A stretch of DNA of 64,000 nucleotides from Dactylorhiza incarnata (lineage: Eukaryota > Streptophyta > Magnoliopsida > Asparagales > Orchidaceae), in contig JAWHQI010000004.1 in assembly GCA_033032865.1 (NCBI GenBank), forward strand, positions 19,760,001 to 19,824,000. The letters are read 5' to 3'. Position 1 is the first letter of the stretch, and each line of letters begins with the position of its first letter. Position numbers and translations under genes: made by a program. This document shows positions 57,112-64,000 of the stretch, piece after piece. Under the pieces are notes generated by a model. The model was given only the letters and a program-made list of their open reading frames with translations, was not told where the DNA came from and searched no databases.

Positions 57112-58537
57112 TGTTGGATCTTAATGCGCCCTTAGAGGGGGCGGGGGGGGGGGGGGGGTGAATAAGGGTTTTAGAAAACTGTAAACTTTAATAGAAAACT
57201 TTTGATATTTTGGTAGAAGTAAGTTAAATCAAAAGTAAAGAGATAATGAAATTATAAATGAAATCAATTTTATTAAACAAGAAAAGACATGATTATCATT
57301 TATAAAATTGATTACAAAATCTGATTTCTATGACGCTAGAAATTGAAGGCGAAATTTGAAATATTCTTTTTTGTTTTTTATACCGACTCGTATCCCCACG
57401 AACCGGTTGGCTTTAGCCGATCTCTCCCCAGATACGGCCTTAAGCCGCTCTAGCCTTCCTATCCCCAGAAAGGCCTCGAGCACCCCCTAGATCTACTCCC
57501 TAGACCTAGTCGCCAACACGAGGCGAATTACTCCCTAAGTCATACCCAGACCTAGTCGCCAACACGAGGCGAATATCTGAACCGATTACAAAGATAAAAA
57601 TAAAAGACAAATACAAAAGACAAATATGAAACTCCCTATGAGGTAATCTGAAGGAGACGCCGAAGAATCGTTGAAGATCATTGAGGTCCAAGCGTGTGTT
57701 CTTCACGTTGAGTTAGCGTATTGATCCAAGCCTCCTTTGATTCTTCCTTTTGAAATTGAGTGGCAGAAGTGTTGGTCTGGAAATACGGCCCTCTCAGAGT
57801 TTCTGAAGTGCTGGAATAGGGCTCTTATCAATCAGTTATTGGAGAAGACAAAATCAACCTTTTTATAGAACTGGAAGCTAATGCCAGCGTTAAGAGTTAA
57901 TGTCGGGCATTGACTCAGTATAGAAATAACTTGATGGATCGGATCTTCAAAACAGGAAGGAGATTCTGCATCTTTGGAAACTTTCTTTTTAGGAAACCTT
58001 AACGCTGGCGTTGACTCTAATGCCAGGCATTGAGTCAAATCATTCCCAAAATACTCCTGCAATTATGGCTGCTTCCCTCCAGTCATTTTGAATCTTGACG
58101 GGAATAAAAGTTAACGCCGGCGTTAACAGTTAACGCCGGGCGTTGAGTGAAATCATTCCTAAATTGCTCCTTCAATCAAGGTTGCATTCCTCCTTGCCAT
58201 AATCATCGATCGTTAACGCTGGCGTTATGTCCTAACGCCTGGCGTTAAACATATTTCTCATTTTTTCAGTCGACAAGCCATCTCGCCGATCGGCAAGCCA
58301 TCATGTCGATCGGCAGACCATCGTGTCAATCGCTAACGCCCATCGTTAAGTCCTGACGCCTGGCATTAGACATCTTTCAATCTTTCTGCTTATGGATAGT
58401 ACCAAACCAATAGTTCAATAACCTTGTGTCATAACTGTTCAAACCTGCATGCTAAAAACACAATGGCAGACAATATAAAATACAAGTAGGATTTGTTATT
58501 CTCAAATCAAAGGGATGCGGAAAACCATGTTCCAACA
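57112..58537 (-). repeat. 5' LTR of H
   Basis: 1426 bp. U3 carries AACGCCGGCGTT-type palindromes (57880-58370), including the perfect GTTAACGCCGGCGTTAAC at 58110-58127, and CGATCGGCA repeats near 58290. A TATA box (CTATAAAAAGG, minus strand, about 57858-57867) follows directly. A 16-G run lies at 57143-57158. The visible target half is CAAGT (58538-58542). Confidence 0.85.
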
Positions 58538-58562
58538 CAAGTGTCTCCTTGTTATCTTACAG

Positions 58563-59732
58563 GAACAAGTAAAAAATCTTGAGGACCAGGCTGAGGTCGC
58601 ACAGTTGAAGGAGCATGACGTGCGGGATGCGCTGGAGGCCGAGAGGAGGGAGAGGCTAGAGAAAGAAAGGGCATTGCAGGAGCAAAATGCAAAACGCAAA
58701 CTGGAAGCTTGACGATGACTGGAAGTATTATAGAGAAAAGTATCTTCATTTGAATATGGAAGTTGGTGGGAGTCAGCAACCTTCCAATGTGAATGATGAT
58801 GGATGGTGTGGTACGAGCCGCCAGGCTGCTGTAGAGACCTTAAATCCCCCAGCGGTCATGGGGGACGACCCAATCTTCTACTGGTGAGACCGTCGCGGCC
58901 TTGCCTGCTCACATGATTCCAGCTGCGCGAGTAGAGCAAGAGCAGGCCGCAAGCGTATGAAGTGGAGGAGGATTCGGCTTCCTCTGGCGGCTTCGATGTC
59001 CTCCGCTCCTGTGGTAATCCCCGGGACTTGCAAGGTCGCCTGACCTTGAGCTGGCACCCCGGAGGTGACTGCGTACAAGTCTCCACCGCGCTCCGGCACT
59101 AGGTAAGCGAGAAGTCTGGTCGCCATGCAGAAGCCGCTGATATTGCTCTGTATGGTCGGCGCAACTTAGAGAAGCTGAAGAAGGTTCCCAAAGAGGAACT
59201 GGCACAACTAGCCGCGCAGGTTAGCGTGAGGAGCTATGTTACGAACCACTTCATGGGCATCACCTTCAAAAGATTGATTTCAACGAACAATCATTCAGAG
59301 AAGAAAAATGCTGAATTGGTGCAGGAGGTCGCACGGTTTGGCTTCAGGCTTTGAAGACTTCAACTTCTCGGATATCTATCCGACTCTGAAGAAAAAGCTG
59401 GACTCTATTACCCGCAAGGCCAAGGGCAAGAGTAAAGTCGACGAAATCAAGTCAGAGGAGGAAGAAGAAGATGATGAAGAAGAAGGTGAGGAAGGCGTTA
59501 AGGAAACCGCTGCGGTTGACTGTGAGTAAAAGACAACTCGGGTTTTGAGACCGATGATACCGGACAGGAAACCGAGCGGTCTACATGCCGGAGATCGGGC
59601 GGCCCGAGTGGATCCAATAGTAATTCATCAAGTTCTTTATCAGATAGCGGAGCCAATTCGCCTGATGTTGATATTGAAGGTGGCGAAGATTCAAGTTCTC
59701 CTGTGACCAAGAAGCTTAAACCGTGCGTTTAG
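58563..59732 (+). pseudogene. Broken coding remnant with coiled coil and acidic tail
   Basis: A splice-acceptor-like TTATCTTACAG ends at 58562. The coding fragment then reads EQVKNLEDQAEV...ERRERLEKERALQEQNAK (coiled coil) and, after a frameshift near 58710, KYYREKYLHLNMEVGGSQ. Further pieces are in shifted frames: LYGRRNLEKLKKVPKEELAQ (about 59150-59210), FEDFNFSDIYPTLKKKLDS (about 59345-59400), an acidic Glu/Asp run (59455-59500) and a Ser-rich end with SPVTKKLKPCV and TAG at 59730. At least three frameshifts are needed. Layout resembles the C-terminal half of the antisense genes in G, so it may derive from a Tat-type element in minus orientation. This is a guess; a decayed host gene is also possible. 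H is inserted just upstream. Confidence 0.4.
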
Positions 59733-60875
59733 CTATTTTTTATCTTTTGTTTTTTTACTTTACACCGACGGCTTAGATTTGTTAGCCGGTCGGTTTGAAT
59801 GATCATATATGTAATTTTGAGAACTTTAATGGAAAATTACAGTTACCTGTTCAACTGTTTGTCTTTGCGATTTTACTTACTTGTGGATGTTGATATGCGA
59901 CCTTTTGTTAGATCATTATTCCCTTTAAACTGCAAGTTCTTTCTTTAATCCGCCAGAATATTAAGTTGTGCGGTCAAGATTTAGTCCGAGCGGCTAGAAG
60001 TCCGAGCTCATTTATGCGAGATTTTCAAATAAATGACTGCCTGAATATCATGGAATGCTGCTCGGACGGTTTATCACATTAGTTCTAAGATTGATCCTAA
60101 TTCAGTGAAGATGAACCACAACCTGAAACTGCCAGAAATAATATCTTTTCAAGTCGTGCGGTTAAGGTATATCCCGGACGACTAATAAAATATTAATGTT
60201 TTTTGAATCCAATATAAAAAGTATCAAGTCGCGCGGTTACTTCATATCTCGTGCAACTGTCGATGTAAATCCCCAATACATAGGAATCTTAATAATAACT
60301 TCCTGATGGAATGAGAAATGTCTGGATAATGATCATCAAGATATGTGATCACTTCTCAGCCCGAGCGGCTAATAGTTTGAGTTCCCTTTTCTGAAGTTTT
60401 AGGAAACATTCTCATAAGTATAAATAATAATCGATAAGTCGAGCGACCAACGTATAATCCGGGAAACTAATAACCTATGTTGTGGAACAAATTTTATCAC
60501 TGCGAGAAACACCCATGGCCATTTTCTTGTGGGCGAATTAATTCAAACCGAGCGAATAAGATTATAGCAATGAACTGTACCCTCATAACTTTCCTAAGTT
60601 AATTCCCCCAGTCTGAGCGAACAGTACCAGCCCACGATAGTATAACGAGATTAATCATAAACAGATTGTGTAATCCGATTGGTCAATATTGTTATTGACA
60701 ACCTGTTAGAAATGTTGCTTTCTAGATTTATCGCTAGATTTATTCTAACCGCTCGGTTAGCATATCATGCTGCCATTTCTTGCCTGTTATTCTTATTCAA
60801 GCCGGTCAGCTTAAGAGATCGAACCGTATGGTCTTAAAGTCCTATATCTGTAAGTAACCAGGTAGACAAGCGTAA
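59733..60875. other. Unassigned AT-rich stretch with scattered CCGAGCGGCTAA motifs
   Basis: No ORF. Copies and variants of CCGAGCGGCTAA, GTGCGGTTA and the palindrome AACCGCTCGGTT (about 60746) are spaced every 100-150 bases. This looks like LTR U3 sequence of another, unidentified element. Confidence 0.45.
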
Positions 60876-63800
60876 GACCCCATTTTTTTTTCTTCAAAAA
60901 CCTGGGTCTTATGCCCAGAACCACTGCTTTGCGGTGGCACCCTCACTCAGGAAGGTCGCCACTACAAAATGCCGATTCTGCCGGCCATATCGATCACGAC
61001 AGAAGAAAAGTATACATTTGATTAACAAATAAATCAAGTCCACATCACATGAATATAATATCTCGAAATAAAAGATGTCCACATGAAATAACTGAACAAA
61101 AGATAGTAATAGAAGGGCTCATGCCCTGTTACATAGATTCCTCACTATAATTTCACTCGCGGAAGCATAATCTACTAAGACTAATAAGACACTCACGGAT
61201 CCTATCATCGGTGCTCCCGTACTAGACTGTCCTGCCTCCATCTGCACCGGCCTCTGGTGCTGCAGCTTCTCCTCGGTCCCCAAAAATGATAAGGTCCACA
61301 GAGTGTTAGTCAAAATACTAAGCCAATCCCCCACCCCTCCACTAGTGACTCCTAGGCACCATGCGAGAAGGATAAAGCGGAGGACATCAAGGGGTATAAT
61401 CAAAAGCAGGTGATAATGAGTCTAACTACGGAAGGGTCTATCTGTAAGCAATATATAGTACAGTGAGTAAAGCAGTAGGAAGTAAAATAGTAGCAAGTGA
61501 GCAGTAGTAATAAGTAAAGCAATAGTAAAGAAAGGCACTAGGGAAATCAGTATTAAGAACAAGTAACCTTAATTTATAGGAATGCCCACACAAACCTATA
61601 GACCAAGGGGTCATTTAGCAGGGCATGTCGTATAAGAAGTCCCATAACCAATTTATATGATAGGGGTAGGGGTTGAAATGCAATGTTTATGCTATGTCAT
61701 GTAAGGTATGCAGTTTAATGTTATGTTCATACAAGTGCAACTCACACACTTCGAATCTATGCGCACAGACCTTTAGTTCCCCCTTTTTGGATCTAGCAAA
61801 ACTCCCAGGATACTTCCTTAGTGCCAAACGGAAGTGGTGGGTTGGGCCTCGCCCACCTCTAGGTTGGTATCTGCACTACCTAACCTAGACCTATCGTACG
61901 CCTCAACGCTAAGAACACAACAGCGGAGCTCCTGCGTACTCTTACTGGCTAGTCCACCAGACTTTTCTTTGGTAAAGTGTTAACCACACTTACCAAGTCA
62001 AAGTATCGACGTCGGTGCGATGACCATCAACACTAATGACCCGCCACCTTTATGCACATATAATATGTTACCATCTATCTCTGATCCCTAAGATCCTCGG
62101 ACTAACCTGTCCGACACAATAACATTCCGAGCAACCAGCTCGCCGGACTAACCCGTCCATGCTAACAACCACCGAGCCTACCGCTCGTAAGAACAAACCT
62201 AACTAGCCTTCTTAACCATGGAGTGTGGGTGTGTTCATTATTAAGTTAATCTTGCACCTCCATTTATTCCTACACTTTAGGGTTAACCATGGACTTCCCG
62301 AGGACTACCCTGTGAGGGGCTTATTACGGTACTAGGAACTATAATGGGATGACACCCCGAAGCTCCCTTTCCAAGGCACTTAATATTATTAGTGTTTACC
62401 CATAAGTATTGCCTTCTTATCATTACACTTGGATTACCCTACGTATGTTATGACCTTCCAAGGGGAAAGACGATCTTTCGTCGGTCCCGAACACGACCTT
62501 ACCCCTTAGCTTATCGGGTACACCCAGCATATAGACCCCTAATGGTGACCTCACATCCTCTCTAACAGACTAGGTACACCATCTACCTTCCATTCCCACC
62601 TAATGATCCATAAATTACTCAAGTCTTACGGTTTTACTATACACAGACCAAATGAGTTATATGAGTTGTATGAGAGGAGGTACTCCAAATATTCATCCAC
62701 ATGACTCAAGATTTTTAATTGGAGTCTATCATGATATTATAAGAGTAAATCCAGAGGATCATATTTTCCCTTAATTATTTGGCATTTATTATAATTTCTC
62801 CAACATTGGCCAAGTATGAAATTGAACATGAAGTGTAAGATTTTCTTATGATATGGCCCCCATAAAATTATGGAAAATCTATGATGTCAAAATAACAGTA
62901 AATGCAGAATATCACAATTTTACAATAAGTGTTGGCCTCTAATTATAATATTGAATATTTATCCAAAATTAGAAATTAAAGAAGGAACCGCAAAAAATAT
63001 TTGTCCAAAAATTATGGAAAAATTACCAAACCCTTATAATGATCAGAAAAGTTTACTAACAGAGTTTCATATTTTATCAAAACAATTTAGTCAAATAAAT
63101 AAATATTTCAAGTAAATCCAAACTAGGGAACATTGTGAAGTAACCTACTGATAAATAATTCCAATAATTATATAAAAATACACAGAGCTTTCTAATGCCC
63201 TAAAATGTCCTAAACCAAGTTTCACAATTTTCCAGAGAATATTCGGCCCTCATTTATTTATCATAATCTTAAGGCAAAATAGTTGACTTGTGAATGAAGT
63301 ACTACTTAAATCAATTCAAAAATAACACCAAAATTACCAGAGGTTTATATCTTGACTATATGAGCACTACCAAACTTTCATCAACATCCAAGTTCATTTG
63401 GGCATGTAAATTTCTCTTATAAAAGGTTCCGTAAAAAGGTTATAACCTAAATCAGAGGGGATAATTGTTCCTAAAATTATCATAAAATTTCTTAGGGAAT
63501 ATTTACACCCTATGAACTTATCTACCAAGTTTCATGACCATTCAAGGACATATGCCCCTATGTCCTTCACAAGGCTTAATGTGCAACCCTAAGGTTAGAA
63601 CTAGGGTCCTAGGGAATTCCACCCCACATCACCCCAAATTACTCATGGGGGTGTCTTATGTGATCCTAAACCAGTGGCCAAAGTTACACATCACTTTGAT
63701 GAGATTTGACCACCTAATTCCATCATGTGCACTTTTGACCTAGTTTGACCAAACTTGGGTTAACAAGTTACCCAACCAAATCAGTTCCAATTGGGCTGAC

Positions 63801-64000
63801 ATTTTTACCAGGGTCATATAATAGCCTTAAAGAGCACCCAAAAAAATTTCGAGTGGATTGGATGGCATTAGACCCTAAAATTAAATAATATATGAATTAT
63901 TAAATTATTACAAAAACTTTAGAAACTTTTTTTCCAAAAATTCCCATCTTTGGATATGTTAAGAGTGTAGGTACAATTAGCCTATGTTTCAATTTTCAAG
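60876..64000 (-). repeat. LTR fragment related to F's LTR (element I)
   Basis: 61780-64000 aligns with 52038-54262 of F's LTR in the same orientation, with many substitutions (shared blocks such as GGTGGGTTGGGCCTCGCCCACC and CCCTAAGGTTA). It runs off the window. The 900 bases before it start GTAAGACCCC, which is like the end of an LTR of this clade on the minus strand, but have no match in F. They may be an LTR portion that F lacks. Confidence 0.65.

Larger units (their letters stand above)
56514..58537 (-). mobile_element. Element H: 5' end of a copia element, interrupted by F
   Basis: On the minus strand: 5' LTR 58537-57112, primer site, and the first 550 bases of gag up to F's insertion (visible target half CAATA, 56514-56518). 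LTR ends TGTTGGA...GATCCAACA and the internal G-run resemble element E, so H and E are probably related families. The remainder is outside the window. Confidence 0.82.

Overview
This window is nuclear DNA from a flowering plant, in a transposon-dense (probably pericentromeric) region. Nearly every base can be assigned to an LTR retrotransposon. I see no convincing host gene, rRNA, tRNA or CRISPR array. The evidence for a plant is the set of lineages present: Athila-type and Tat-type Ty3/gypsy, a chromodomain-bearing Ty3/gypsy, and Sirevirus-type Ty1/copia. It also includes plant-type primer binding sites (Asp, Phe and initiator-Met tRNAs). I cannot name the species.

Layout: the elements sit inside one another like Russian dolls. 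Letters are mine. H (copia, minus strand, 56514-58537) was hit by F (chromovirus, minus strand, 34135-56513, LTR about 4.5 kb). F was hit twice: by E (Sirevirus-like copia, plus strand, 3' end at 32449-34134) in its 3' LTR, and by G (Tat-type gypsy, plus strand, 35836-48817) between its RNase H and integrase. E was hit by D (Sirevirus copia with a third, env-position ORF, minus strand, 23025-32448). D was hit by A (Athila-type gypsy, plus strand, 1-23024). A was hit by two members of one non-autonomous family: B (674-7293) in its gag, and C (14695-21274) in its 3' LTR. Complete 5-bp target duplications are visible for B (AAACC), C (TAGTT) and G (CTCCT). To the right of H lie a broken coding remnant of unknown type (58563-59732), an AT-rich unassigned stretch, and part of an LTR related to that of F (about 60876-64000).

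Function: all autonomous polyproteins here are broken by stops, frameshifts or active-site changes. The only intact ORF of special interest is the 412-codon ORF of element C, which has two zinc knuckles. B and C have no protease, RT or integrase, but share the tRNA-Asp primer site, the polypurine signal and TGAT...ATCA ends with Athila element A, so trans-mobilisation by Athila proteins is likely.

Most notable signals: (1) every LTR family here carries its own array of short, CpG-containing inverted repeats in U3, close upstream of the TATA box; (2) the same motif as in D's LTR recurs with a canonical TATA box in front of D's third ORF, which also has an in-frame intron; (3) G carries two antisense, intron-containing genes, each with its own TATA box; (4) B and C share a 3'-end RNA hairpin with a compensatory base-pair change.
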